The notes below the pieces were generated by a model. The model worked only from the letters and a program-made list of their open reading frames with translations. It had not been told where the DNA came from and did no database searches. A program made the position numbers and the translations under genes. A stretch of DNA of 64,000 bases, from assembly GCA_001599815.1 (NCBI GenBank), contig BCIA01000002.1, positions 4,313,626 through 4,377,625 of the forward strand, given 5' to 3'. This document shows, piece by piece, positions 34,827 through 45,310 of this stretch (the stretch's first letter is position 1; every line of letters begins with the position of its first letter). The stretch is from Furcasterigmium furcatum. Taxonomy: Eukaryota; Ascomycota; Sordariomycetes; Glomerellales; Plectosphaerellaceae.

Positions 34827-35589
34827 GTTTAGCTGTCTTCCTTTGATGTGTGATGAGAGTTGAGAGTGAGGTCCCCCAGGCAGACAAGTCGTCATGGATG
34901 ACTGTGACCTCATCTAAGTACGAATTGGGCGGGGACAGACACGAAAGGATCCACAGTGGATGTTGCTCAGCAACGCACGGCCCTTCTCTCTCGGTGAGCA
35001 GCCGAGGCTAAAGGCACCGGGCCGCCACCTTATTTTACCAGCCCCACAACGAAGCTAAACTCGAGGCTCTCCCGAGTGTCAGTTTGGTGTGTTCTCATCC
35101 AGAGCGGTCACTCATGTCATTCGAACACGTTGAGAAAGCATCAAGAGACTGCGTAGGCGTTCCGCAATCATGAAAGAAGCATTAAAGCAGCTCGTCATGG
35201 CCCAGAGTTGCGGATTATATGCATAAAACTTGGAACTATCTCGACACCCTCCAGGTCGAATTTCATCAGTCCATAGACACTTAGACATCCCAGGTATTCG
35301 CTCAGGCTCATTGCATAATTGACCACTCCGTAGTCCTCTTGTCATTCAACTCATGCCGCTGCTATGATCCACATGCTCTTCTAATCCAACCAATCTACAT
35401 CCGCACGCCAGCCTCGTGAAAGCCTTCCCCGAAGGCTTGCGGTACCACCGACCAAGCCGCCATTCGACACCTCTTCGGCGAACAATACTCTGAAGCTAAG
35501 CCATAAGTACTTGATAGCGCGTCGGAAAATAGGAGACCCCGGGAAGGTACCGCCTGCCGCCCGCATCGTCTCTGCTGAGCGAGAAGCGT
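34827..35589. other. Intergenic, 0.76 kb
   Basis: M13 peptidase promoter and the 3' end of the Dal5-type symporter gene. No ORF is supported. Confidence 0.5.
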
Positions 35590-37383
35590 CTAGTACGAGT
35601 ACCTCCATCCGCGCTCGTTTCCAGAGTGCTCAGACCAGCCCTCGGCCTCATCAAGCTTCTTGTTGGCCCTCTGGCAGCGCCACCTCGCGAGCATGGCTGA
35701 GAGCACGACCAGGAGGCACCCAACGAGGACCAGACCACCACCGAGGCGGTAGAAGGGCTCGTGGGCCCTGGGCCAGAAGTAGGGGCTGAACCAATGGCTG
35801 CTCTGCGAGATGCAGTTCGCAATGGCAATCAGAGCCGCCTTCTTAGAACGAGGAGCCGGGACGACCGTGGTCTCCCAGGAGAGCTGGAGGTTGAGACCGT
35901 TGTAGGTACCCGCGATCAGGATGAAGAGGGCAAAGTACCGCGCCCCGACGTTCTCGACGGAGATGAGGACCGCGCAGCCGACGGCACTGACGATGATGGG
36001 GAGGACAATGTGCCAGAAATGCTCCTGGCGTTTACCGGCAGACCACGCCAACACGCAGGCGACGGCGTAGGAGAAGGCGTAGGGGGGAGCCTGGATGAAG
36101 TAGGTGGTGAGCTCGCCAAAGTCGAAGGTGTTGACGATCTATCAGAAAGTATGTTAGTTTGACTCGTAACATAAAACAGGGACTGTTTGAGTGGTCTTAC
36201 CGAGGGGAGGAAGTCCTTGAAAGCCTGGGCGGTGACGAGGGCGAAGTGCATGAGGCAGAAGTACCAGGTGAAGGGGTCCTTGACGGCATCCCTCAGGCCA
36301 TCCCAGGTGCCGCCGACCTTCTCCTCGATGCCACCGTTGGAGCAGAGCACACGGTACTGGGCCATCTCCTTCTCTTCGGCAGTCAGGAAGCGGGTGTTGT
36401 GCGGCCAGTCGGGCAGCAGCCAGAAAGCGGCCAGGGCAACAAGGATGGAGATCGCGCCCTCGATGATGAAGAACCACTGCCAGGAGTGAAGTCCAAGGGT
36501 GTTATCCATGGTGGTGAGGATACCCGCGGCGAGGAAGCCCGAAATAATGTTGCTAATGGTGTTGCCAGCGTGCCAGATGGCCATGCGCAGGGGGCTCTCG
36601 GCCTTGTTGTACCAGGAGGAGGTCACTGCAAGTTGTCATGTCAGTAATCGTGACTCTAAGAGGTCTTTTGCCATAGAGTGTGCACAGTGACTTACTCAGG
36701 GTGATACCGGGGAAGAAGGGGGCCTCGCAGAGACCAATGAAGAAGCGGCAGACCGCGAATCCGGGGCCACTGAGCACACGGGTCAGCGTCGGCTCTCAAC
36801 TATCAACCAGGGTCTTCTATTTTCGGAACTCACTTGACCATTGCCGGCATACAGATCGTCGCGGTACTCCAGGCCAGCATGACGGAGGGGAGGAACCAGC
36901 GGGGGTTGGCCTTGGCCAGCCAGAGGTTGCCGGGCAGCTGGCCGATCAGGTAGCCAATGTAGAAAGTGGAAATGCCCAGATTCCACATGGTGTCAGTCAT
37001 GTAGAGATCTTCCTGCAGACCCGCCAGTCTGGCGTTGGAGACGTTGATTCTGTCGAGATAGCTAGCGAGAGGGTGTTAGCTTGTGCGCAGACCTGCATGC
37101 TACCCGTGCCCAGGCGCGCGATTACTTACCACATGAGGAACATCATGGTGATGCAGGGCATGAGTCTCCAGTCGATCTTGCTGACGACCTTCTTGTTGAG
37201 CGCCGCCATCTCGGCGTCGGTGAGATCCTTGAGCAGCTCGAAGCGGTTCTGGACCTCGCGGTCCGAGTAGTTGCCAGGCTGGTAGACCTTGTCCTTGAGC
37301 TCAACATCGACGCCGTCATCCTTGGTGATGTTGTCGACCGCGTCGACGGGCTGCTGCTTGGTCTCGACCTCGGTGGGAGACAT
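35590..37383 (-). CDS. MFS anion:cation symporter, Dal5/allantoate permease family
   Basis: Five exons: 37130-37383, 36834-37061, 36696-36769, 36201-36625 and 35590-36138; 509 residues. A charged N-terminal tail precedes the first helix. Twelve helices are visible in two halves around a central loop (WLLPDWPHNTRFLTAEEKEM), the hallmark PxxPxxTRFLTxEE of the ACS family. Other marks are YLDRINVSNARLAGL after helix 1, GQLPGNLWLAKANPRWFLP, and FFIGLCEAPFFPGITLMTSSWY. ACS carriers import organic anions (allantoate, nicotinate, tartrate-like acids) with protons. Substrate cannot be read from sequence. All four introns have GTRAG-type donors and keep frame. A TCCCGCGGGA palindrome sits about 455 bp upstream, shared with the carrier, regulator and isomerase genes to the right, which suggests it belongs to their pathway. 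Confidence 0.92.
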
Positions 37384-38467
37384 GCTGGGCAGTGCAGTGG
37401 GCTTGTCTCAGGGGATGACGATCAGGTGGGTTCTGACAAGAGAAGGACAAGAAAAGCCAATGTTGACAAGAGATAGTGGCTGCCCTTGGCCGTCTTGGAG
37501 TGTGGTTCTGTTTCTCTTGGGGCCAAGGAGGCCGAGAGATGACTTCCTCTTATACAAATCGATGCTTGACCACGGCTTGGTTCATGCGGAGAGGAACAGA
37601 AGCAGACCCTGGGCCTGTTCTCCCGCACTTCTGGTGTCCGAGTCGGACTCTTCCCCTCGTCGCCAGTCCGGAACACTTTGCGGGGCCCCAGACTGGACGA
37701 GCCCTGACCCAACTCTGAGCTGGAACAGGGACCAGTTCGCCACTTGGTGGTGTCCGGCCCCACAGAATCCAGCGCGGTCGCTGCCCCTAAGGGTCTTGGC
37801 AGCTTCGGCCAAAGTTTAGCGATAGCTTCCCGTCGCCTCCCGCGGGAACAACATGCGCAGGACCACTCCCGGTGCACCAGAGTGCCGGGGTTTTGAGCAG
37901 AATCTGATACTCCAGGGTTCTAGTGCGGAGTAATGGATGGAGCCAGGTCTTCGTTCCCGCAGGCTTATTGATGTTAAATCGCGTTTAGGTGTTTGTGACT
38001 TCACTGAGACTGAATATTCACTCACCTGACCACATGACTCTCGCGTGCGCGCCCGCCCCATGTCCCCGGAAATCGGGAAATAGGGTCTGAAACAAGGTTA
38101 ATTTTTAAAAATTCGGTAATCATCATACTAAGAGAGTAGCACGAGGGTCGGAGAAAAGATGGCCGCCCGCGGAACACGCGAAGCAGAGTCACCAGTGTTC
38201 CAGATCAAGCCTCGGATAGTTGAGATGGCCTCTCTCTTGACTTTGGAAATTCGAGATACCTTCTTACTAAGCTGGAGGTAATTCGAAGGGCTGCCTGATC
38301 ACCTACGAGGTAGCTTGGAGTAATTGACCGTAGTTCGAGAATACCTACCTGGACAGCATTACAACTTAAACCGGCAGTGTACTTGTTACCCTCGTGACTC
38401 GTTATCTCTATTGCTGGTAGGTAGTCTAATACATGTGCTCGAGTAATTCTATCTCCACTAGTCGTAT
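37384..38467. other. Intergenic, 1.1 kb, symporter promoter
   Basis: Symporter promoter on the left, carrier 3' region on the right. It contains one TCCCGCGGGA element. The part at 38080-38460 is clearly more AT-rich. No ORF is supported. Confidence 0.55.
37838..37847. promoter_or_regulatory. TCCCGCGGGA palindrome upstream of symporter
   Basis: A perfect 10-bp palindrome with a CCGCGG core, about 455 bp before the symporter ATG. One of five TCCCGCGGGW copies in this block. Confidence 0.5.
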
Positions 38468-39561
38468 CTAAACACTCCTGGTCGCGGAGCTCAACAGGCT
38501 TGAAACCTGCTCGTAGACCGAAAAGACGATTCCTCCGCTCAGAATCAACCGCCCCAGCCTCATGGTGCTCCCGCTCCAGAACCCCCGGATGCCCCTCTGA
38601 ACCAAGATCTGGCGGAAGGCCTCTCCAGTCGTTGCGCCCTTAGCGCCCTGGGCTACCGTCTTGATCGAGTCGAACGGCTGGGTGGCGTAGACGGTGATGA
38701 TACCGGCCATCGCGCCGGAGCCGAACGTGGTCAGAGTGTTCTGCGGGACCTTGTACTCCTTTGTGAACTCCTTGATCATGTTGTATGAGCCCATTCGCAC
38801 CGCAGACGTGGCGGACTGCTTCATGGTCGTGGACACCAGGCCGCGATACACTTCCTTGAACCCGTTCTCCCTGATCATGACCGACAGGGCGTGTGATCCG
38901 CCCCTGAAGCGGCGGGTGCCGCTCTTAGCATCGTCAATCCTGGGACGGGTGTTAGATTTGGGCGCTCGAACTCTCAAGTGTGCGCTGTACTTACAGCGCC
39001 GTCTTGACTCTCTCGGTCGGGGTGACGGCGATGACGCTTTCAAACGCGCCCGCGATCATGCCAGCCACAATGCCTCTAGCCGGGGAGAGCCTTCCAGCAT
39101 CATCCATGAGCATGTTCTTAATGTAGTCAAACGACAAGAACCGCACTCCCGCCTTGAAGGTCGTGCCCTGAACACTGTTAGCTTCATCGTTTGATGAATC
39201 GAGTCGGATACTCACGAGGATTAGGGTCGAGCAGCCCGTGTAAAGAGAACCAACACCATCCTGTCGAACTACCTGTGCGATGACGGCGAAGGGGTTTCCA
39301 GACTTGGTACCTTGGAGTTGTGTTCTGGTCTTGGCGAATTCAAAGGGGTACTGCATCTCTCATCAATGACTCGATCTCTCACTTTAAGGGGGCGCAACTC
39401 ACCGTAATAGTTGCCTCGACGGCGCCGGCCACTCCTCCTGAGAACAGCGACAAGGCTGGAGAGATCTTGTGCGTATCCTTGGGCTTCTGGGCGATGGGCT
39501 TTGGTGCTTGGATCTCGGGGACGGCGGCGCGCAAAGCGCCTGGTGTTGATACTGAAGCCAT
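38468..39561 (-). CDS. Mitochondrial tricarboxylate (citrate) carrier, Ctp1-like
   Basis: Four exons: 39403-39561, 39216-39350, 38995-39167 and 38468-38939; 312 residues. A mitochondrial carrier family protein with three repeats, each with a Px[DE]xx[KR]-type signature: YPFEFAKTR, TPTERVKTA and QPFDSIKTV. The sequence between them (YTGCSTLILGTTFKAGVRF, then RGLVSTTMKQSATSAVRMGSY, then FWSGSTMRLGRL) is that of citrate/tricarboxylate carriers, which exchange citrate, isocitrate or aconitate for malate across the inner membrane. The N-terminal 35 residues are a Pro/Lys-rich extension. The third signature ends KTV where related carriers have KTR. The gene is divergent from the Zn2Cys6 regulator, 570 bp apart, with a TTCCCGCGGGAA palindrome between them. 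It could be the housekeeping Ctp1 or a pathway paralog comparable to MttA/Mtt1. Confidence 0.92.
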
Positions 39562-40131
39562 TCTGAGGGATGAATACTAGGCAGCCTGTGCTATGAACGG
39601 ATCAAGAAACAAACGCTCGGTATTATCCGGGAACCCTCGAAGCATGAAACTGAAAAGGGGCCAACGGCAACCGTCGGCGCATCGCTCATAAGAGAACAAG
39701 ACACAGGGTTTGTCTGAGTATCAAACCACGGGCCGAGCGCCTATCAAAAACTCACTATTGCAACTTGCGGCTCGTCTTTGCCACCGTTCTCACGCGTCCT
39801 TCCCGAAGGCCCATGATCCATCCCTGAACCGTGCGATGACGCTGGAATGAAATCTGGGGACCGGGCGGGCCCAAACCTTCCCGCGGGAATGAATGTCCCC
39901 TGCTTGTGTCCGCATCCATGCCCGAGGACGGAGCTGGAATACTCGGCGCCACGCTAACTCAGTGACACGAGTCGCACGACCGGCAGGCCCGGGGGGCGGG
40001 GGGGATGGGGAATGGATGATGGCAACAAGCGATTTCTTTCCCGTCGGGAAGCACTTCCCACCTACATCCCAACCCAACCCTCAGCACCCGTCAGTCACCC
40101 AACAAGAGACGCTCTCTCTGCCCGGGACGGA
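39562..40131. promoter_or_regulatory. Divergent promoter: tricarboxylate carrier / Zn2Cys6 regulator
   Basis: 570 bp between the two divergent starts. It holds a 12-bp perfect palindrome TTCCCGCGGGAA (39878-39889) and GC-rich sequence at 39985-40010. A shared, possibly bidirectional control region is likely. Confidence 0.65.
39879..39888. promoter_or_regulatory. TCCCGCGGGA palindrome between carrier and regulator
   Basis: The longest copy: the symmetry extends to 12 bp, TTCCCGCGGGAA. It lies about 320 bp from the carrier ATG and 245 bp from the regulator ATG. Confidence 0.55.
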
Positions 40132-42756
40132 ATGGAAGCACAAACATTTGGTCCCACTACTATCTCTGGTCGACCGCGGAGAAGAGCCGTGGAGGCATGT
40201 TCGTTCTGCCGTAAACGCAAGGTGAGACCCCGGCCACAACAGTCCCGCGGGTACCGATTAACAGTGAGACAGATCAAGTGCAACAACGAGCAGCCCATCT
40301 GCGCCAATTGCAAGATCTATGGCAAGGATTGCATCTATGAGCCCCTCAATGGATCCGCGGGCGACACTGCTGGCGATGTCGCTGCCGGTGCCGCCGCCGG
40401 AGCCCCTGGTCGCCCAGCGCCGCACACCCGCCGGCAGGCCAAGGTAAAGCGTCAAGTGGGCGGCCGAAGGGCAACGCCGGGATCCCGCGAGAGGTCGGTC
40501 AATGGCGCGAATGGACATGGCGACAGAGACGCATCTCCGGGAGAGGTCGACGCGTCGCACTCGAGCAGCCCTGCGGACGAGAGCCGCAACCAGCTCGACG
40601 TCCAGGCTCAGCCGCGGGCTGGCGTCTCGAGAATCGTCGTATCTCCCAATGGTGTTTCTAGCTATCATGGCCGCACGAGTACCCTGTACGAGGAGCACGG
40701 CCAGGATAGGGCTGCGGCGGCCGATTCGCGACCGCGGATGCCAGACGAGTGGATAGAGAAGGGCTTGGTGGCCGAAGCAGCGAGACAACGTAGGTCCTCG
40801 AACCGTGAGACCGCCGTGACGATGGCTGATGATGTGCGACGCAGGGCAACTGGAGGAATTCAACTATCATGCCGGCAATCTTGACTTCGACGGCGTTGAC
40901 CCCGAGCTGGGCATCCATCTACTCAACCTGCACTGGAACCGCCAGCATCACTCGTTCAACATCTCGTATCGTCCTGCTTTCATGCGGGACATGGCCTGCA
41001 ACGGCCCGTACTTCTCCAAGCTTCTGCTCAACGCCATCTATTTCGGCGCATCTAAATTCTCCCCTCGACTTGATGTCCGGAAAGATCCCAACGACGTCCG
41101 CACGGCGGGATGGGAGTACCGGGAGCGCGTGCGCAAGCTGCTGGGCAGCGCCCTCGACCGCAGCGACGTGACGACGATCCAGGCCCTGTTGATCATGTCA
41201 AATTCGCTGTTCGCGCTGGGCGACGAGAGAAGTGCGGCATGGCTGTATGCTGGACTCGCGTTCCGGATGATCATCGACTTGGGAATGCACGTCGACGTAC
41301 CGGATCTTGGGAGCACGAGGAAGTTCTCCGACGAGGACTTGGAGATCCGGAGACGGGTCTTCTGGGCTGCCTTCAGTAAGTTCATCCACAGAATTACAGC
41401 AAGTTAATAATTGTACTGACTCTGCTGATAGTCGTCGACAAGATTCAGAGCCTCTACCAGGGCCGCCCCGTGACCCTGAAGGAGTCCGACACCCTCGTGC
41501 CCATCAAGTTTCTTGACACCTACGAAGAATTCGAGCACTGGAAGCCCTTTGCATACAACTCACAGTCCAACGACTACCCTGGATCTCCGGCATACAGCGT
41601 GTCGACCTTCACCGCGCTCTGCCGCCTGTCTGTCGTGATGAGCGACATACTCAGCAGCATCTATGCCGAGCGCACCTTTGACAAGACCACGGCTGAACTG
41701 TCGAGTTTACTGGAAACCCTCGACTCCAAACTGACAGCCTGGAAAAGCTCGCTACCAGAGCATCTCCATATGGATCCCAGCAAAGCCTTGCGACCAAGGC
41801 CACCACACGTTTTCAGTCTTCAGTGAGTTGCGCTGCCAACGCCAATCCGATTGACTTGGCAACTAACCTGCGACAGCGCCATGTACAACGTGTTAGCCAT
41901 TCTCCTTCACCGACCTTTCGTTGCCGACGGGCACTTGTACAGCACCTTCCGGTCCATCTCCGTCAACTCCTTCATCACATGTGCCTCAGCGGCCGATCAG
42001 ATCGTCGCGCTCCTGAGAGCATATGACAGTGCCTTCTCGGTATCTCGAGCGCCATACCTGATATCATACGCGTGCTATGTCGCGGCCACCATCCACGTCC
42101 GAATCGCAGCCAAGAGAGGGGCCGACTCCGAGGCTCACAACAGTCTGGCGGCCTGCCTGGCCATCTTCCGATACAACCAGGAGACCAACGGGGCCGTAAA
42201 GAGGGCACACGCCATTGTGCAGAGCCTCATGAAGCGCTTAGGGGTACCGGAACCGCCCGACGAGGTGATCTCTGCGTGGAAGGGCCAGGCCGGGCCTGCA
42301 CCTCGCTGGGCAGCAGGTTCATCTGTGAACGAGGCGCCTTATGACGTGAATATCCCTGACACGCCTGCGGGCAGATCAGGGAGGCCGACTCGCTCTGCAG
42401 CTGCGGCGGGAGGAGAAGACGGAGAAGACTTCCACGGCGACATCTCTCCGTCGATGGGATGGTCTGACATTGACGGGATTATCCAAAGCTTCGTTCGTGG
42501 GCCCGATGCTCCGCAGCAAGGCATGGATTTCGGTCAACAATTGGCCTGCAATCCCCCCGACGGGTTCGGCCACGCAGTTCCACCGATGGCACGGTATCCC
42601 AACCCCGCCATGGAGCCCGTGGGGCCCCCGGAGTATCGACAAGTCGTCGACGACGGGGGCATGGGGTGGGCCATGGGAATGGCCGACGGCTCTGCGTCCA
42701 TCGACGACCTTCTCTTCGGACTCAATGGCTCTGCCCTCGATAGCTACACCTTCTAA
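40132..42756 (+). CDS. Zn2Cys6 transcription factor of the tricarboxylate block
   Basis: Five exons: 40132-40221, 40273-40789, 40845-41375, 41432-41822 and 41877-42756; 802 residues. The zinc cluster is split by intron 1: CSFCRKRK|IKCNNEQPICANCKIYGKDC (Cys-x2-Cys-x6-Cys-x6-Cys-x2-Cys-x6-Cys) at about residue 24. A disordered Ala/Gly/Arg linker follows (60-200). Then comes the fungal transcription-factor regulatory domain (about 230-620: LEEFNYHAGNLDF, FSKLLLNAIYFGASKFSP, RRRVFWAAF, MYNVLAILLHRPFVA). The C-terminus is acidic and aromatic (DIDGIIQSFV, DDLLFGLNGSALD), likely the activation region. The start at MEAQTFGP places the cluster near the N-terminus; an in-frame ATG at 40012 would add 40 residues. 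It sits between the carrier and isomerase genes and is the natural candidate to bind the palindromes there. One copy lies inside its own intron 1. Confidence 0.88.
40243..40252. promoter_or_regulatory. TCCCGCGGGT element in regulator intron 1
   Basis: Nine of the ten palindrome bases, inside the 51-nt first intron. It may be an autoregulatory site or coincidence. Confidence 0.35.
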
Positions 42757-42885
42757 GGCCTCAACGATGCGGAAATCACGCAATGAGGGGTTCCAACATG
42801 AAGAAAAACCTGGCACCCCGGCATCCCGGTGCTTGCCCGGCGGACCCGGCCCCACAGCCCCGGTTTTCCCTTCCCGTGCACCGCT

Positions 42886-42895
42886 TCCCGCGGGA
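42886..42895. promoter_or_regulatory. TCCCGCGGGA palindrome, PrpF-like promoter copy 1
   Basis: A perfect palindrome about 350 bp before the PrpF-like ATG. Paired with a second copy 30 bp downstream, about three helical turns. Confidence 0.5.
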
Positions 42896-42915
42896 TCACC
42901 GCCATGTGAGGTCGC

Positions 42916-42925
42916 TCCCGCGGGT
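42916..42925. promoter_or_regulatory. TCCCGCGGGT element, PrpF-like promoter copy 2
   Basis: The second copy, about 313 bp before the ATG. The last base breaks perfect symmetry. Confidence 0.5.
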
Positions 42926-43237
42926 ACACCCCCGCGTCAACTCTCAACCCCGGACGCCTCCCGACAGTGACGCCTTCCCGCTCCGATCCATGCGTGGCCG
43001 TTTACATCAGAGGTCGAATATTGATTCACTGGATTTTGTGGATTGTATTTCCCAATGCTCCCTCGGAGGCAACTTCGTTCCGCCGAGCCCTTCGCGCATG
43101 TCACCGAAGTGCCAGCGGAACAAATATGGCCGGCTGGCAAGTCCGTTCCTCCTCGTTCCCTCCTAAGACCTGAGAGACTCTTGCCGAAGGCACACCGTGA
43201 CGCTTTCCCTCCTTGAAAACAATCTCGCCCAGACCAC

Positions 43238-44593
43238 ATGAGCCGCTGGTTTACCACCGCCAGCAGACGCCTAGCCGCCACCGCGAGCCTCATCCAAACA
43301 CCACACCTCATCATACCCCCCTACATACCTATCATGGAGAGTATCACTAAGCCTGCTTCCGCAAGGAGGCTCCGCAAGTCCATGCCCGCCGTCCTCATGC
43401 GCGCCGGGACATCGAAGGGCCTCTTCATCCACAGGGCCCACCTCCCCCCGTCCGAGTCGGATTGGGCAGAGCCCCTCCTCGCCGCCATGGGGTCGAGGTA
43501 TAGCGACCCCCGACAGCTCGACGGCCTGGGCGGCGCAACAAGCGTGACGTCAAAGGTCGCCGTCGTCGCCCCGTCGGCGCGGCCCGGGATCGACGTCGAC
43601 TACACCTTCGTCCAGGTGGCCGTCGGCAACGAGAAGGTCGACCTAAGCGGGAACTGCGGCAACATGGTCTCCGGCGTGGGCCCTTTCGCCGTCCAGGAGG
43701 GCCTGGTGACGGCGGAACCCGGTTCCAAGACAGTAGACGTGCGCATCTTCAACACGAACACGTCGAGGGTCATCGTCGAGACGGTCAGCGTGGACGAGCA
43801 CGGCGAGCTGGAAGAGGACGGAGACTGCACCATCCCGGGAGTGCTGTCACCGGGCTCCGCTATCAAGGTCGCCTTCATCGAGCCCGCAGGCAGCATGACG
43901 GGCAAGCTGTTCCCGTCCGGCAAGCGCACAGAATCCATCTACATGGAGGGGGTAGCGGGACTCCCTCCCTTCACGGTCGACGTGACGCTGGCCGACGCCG
44001 CCAATCCGTTCGTCCTCGTCGACTCCAGGACCCTCCCCATCCAGGTCCGGGAAGGAGATGCCTCCTCCCAGCTGAACATGGACGTCGCGGAAGCGATTCG
44101 CCAGCAGGGTGCCGTGCGGATGGGCCTCGCCGTCAGCCCTGAGGCCGCCGCGCTGGTCAGGGGAACACCTAAGCTCGCCATTGTCTCTAGGCCGGCGGAC
44201 CCTAAGAAGGCGGACATCTACGTCCAGGCGTACAGCATGGGCAAGCCCCATCCGAGCCTTCAGCTGACAGGCGGCGTCTGCCTGGCAAGCGCGGCCTGCA
44301 TGGAGGGCACCGTGCTGTACCGGCTGAGCAGCCAGAGCGGCGAGCCGCTGGAAGGAGGAGTCCTGACGCCCAGGCGGACGCCGAGCCCGGTCGGCCAGGG
44401 CATCGTGGAGGCGGAGGCGGAGGAGGATGCCACGACGGCCAACAAGGACGTTGTGCGGATTCAGCACAGCCGGGGGGCGATGGACATGGAGGTTTGGAAG
44501 AGGATGGGCGAAGAGGGGATCGAGGTTGAGCGTTGCATCGGCGTGAGGACAGCGCGGCGGCTGTTCGAGGGCAACGTGCTCTACTATGCGTAG
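43238..44593 (+). CDS. PrpF-family isomerase (methylaconitate/aconitate isomerase-like)
   Basis: Intronless, 451 residues. PrpF proteins are cofactor-free isomerases of the diaminopimelate-epimerase fold; known members interconvert methylaconitate or aconitate isomers, and the Ustilago aconitate delta-isomerase Adi1 belongs here. Family blocks: MRAGTSKGLFIH (about residue 54; Ser-Lys conserved), LDGLGGATSVTSKVA, DLSGNCGNMVSGVGPFA (about 135), MGKPHPSLQLTGGVCLASA (about 335) and the C-terminal IGVRTARRLFEGNVLY. The first 35 residues (MSRWFTTASRRLAATASL) are basic, hydroxylated and free of acids, like a mitochondrial presequence. A second in-frame ATG at 43334 (MESITKP) would give a protein without it. 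Neighbours are a mitochondrial tricarboxylate carrier and a Zn2Cys6 regulator, which supports a tricarboxylate substrate. Confidence 0.9.
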   Translation: MSRWFTTASRRLAATASLIQTPHLIIPPYIPIMESITKPASARRLRKSMPAVLMRAGTSKGLFIHRAHLPPSESDWAEPLLAAMGSRYSDPRQLDGLGGATSVTSKVAVVAPSARPGIDVDYTFVQVAVGNEKVDLSGNCGNMVSGVGPFAVQEGLVTAEPGSKTVDVRIFNTNTSRVIVETVSVDEHGELEEDGDCTIPGVLSPGSAIKVAFIEPAGSMTGKLFPSGKRTESIYMEGVAGLPPFTVDVTLADAANPFVLVDSRTLPIQVREGDASSQLNMDVAEAIRQQGAVRMGLAVSPEAAALVRGTPKLAIVSRPADPKKADIYVQAYSMGKPHPSLQLTGGVCLASAACMEGTVLYRLSSQSGEPLEGGVLTPRRTPSPVGQGIVEAEAEEDATTANKDVVRIQHSRGAMDMEVWKRMGEEGIEVERCIGVRTARRLFEGNVLYYA

Positions 44594-45310
44594 GCGAAAT
44601 GCATTGCAGCGCTATCGGTATCGGTATCGAACATTCTACACATGTACTTACAACTTGAACAACATGGCCTTATCCATTCATCTTCGACGTGCGTGCGAGG
44701 CCAGACAGAGGCAGCCGAGCCGATCACTAGAATAAGCTGACAGTGGAGCCGGTACGCGGAGGTTCTGTTGTTGGACTGGGCGAAGATCCATGACCCCTGT
44801 GATGGCAGTCTGACAAGGATGGACCCATGCCAGAACATCAACAGGACTCGTCATGACGCTGAGGAGGCGCACTTGGAATGGTCGCTCTGATGCGCAGTTG
44901 CGTCGACATACCAGCAGGCTATTTTCCTTGTCGCGTCGTCTGTCGACTGAGATCGAGCCTCAAAGCCCCAGAAGACGATACGCGGAGCGGCTCTATTCTC
45001 CGGAATTCTTCAGCAGATTCGCTTAATGGTGCGACTCCATTCTCGAATTCAGCCTCAGCCAGCGGCGCTTACGGGCTGTGGCTATTAGTGGGCTCGGCAT
45101 GGTTACAAGATCGACAAGGGTGCAGGAAGACGGCAGATTGGTGGTGACACCTCGCACTTGGGCGTCAAGCGTCTCATCTCATGCTGACTGACATTTTCGC
45201 CTCCTGACTTCTCACAAAACCTCGAATGGACCCCGCCGTCGTCTGTCGCAATCGATCAACCTGGCCGACGACCCTCCGGCGAAACGACCGTCGACATCTG
45301 CAGTAGCAAG
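44594..45310. other. Intergenic, 0.72 kb
   Basis: 3' region of the PrpF-like gene and promoter of the next membrane protein gene. No ORF and no TCCCGCGGGW element were seen. Confidence 0.5.

Larger units (their letters stand above)
42757..43237. promoter_or_regulatory. Promoter of the PrpF-like gene with two palindromes
   Basis: 481 bp between the regulator stop and the PrpF-like start. Two TCCCGCGGG copies lie exactly 30 bp apart, start to start. Short ORFs here have no support. Confidence 0.6.
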
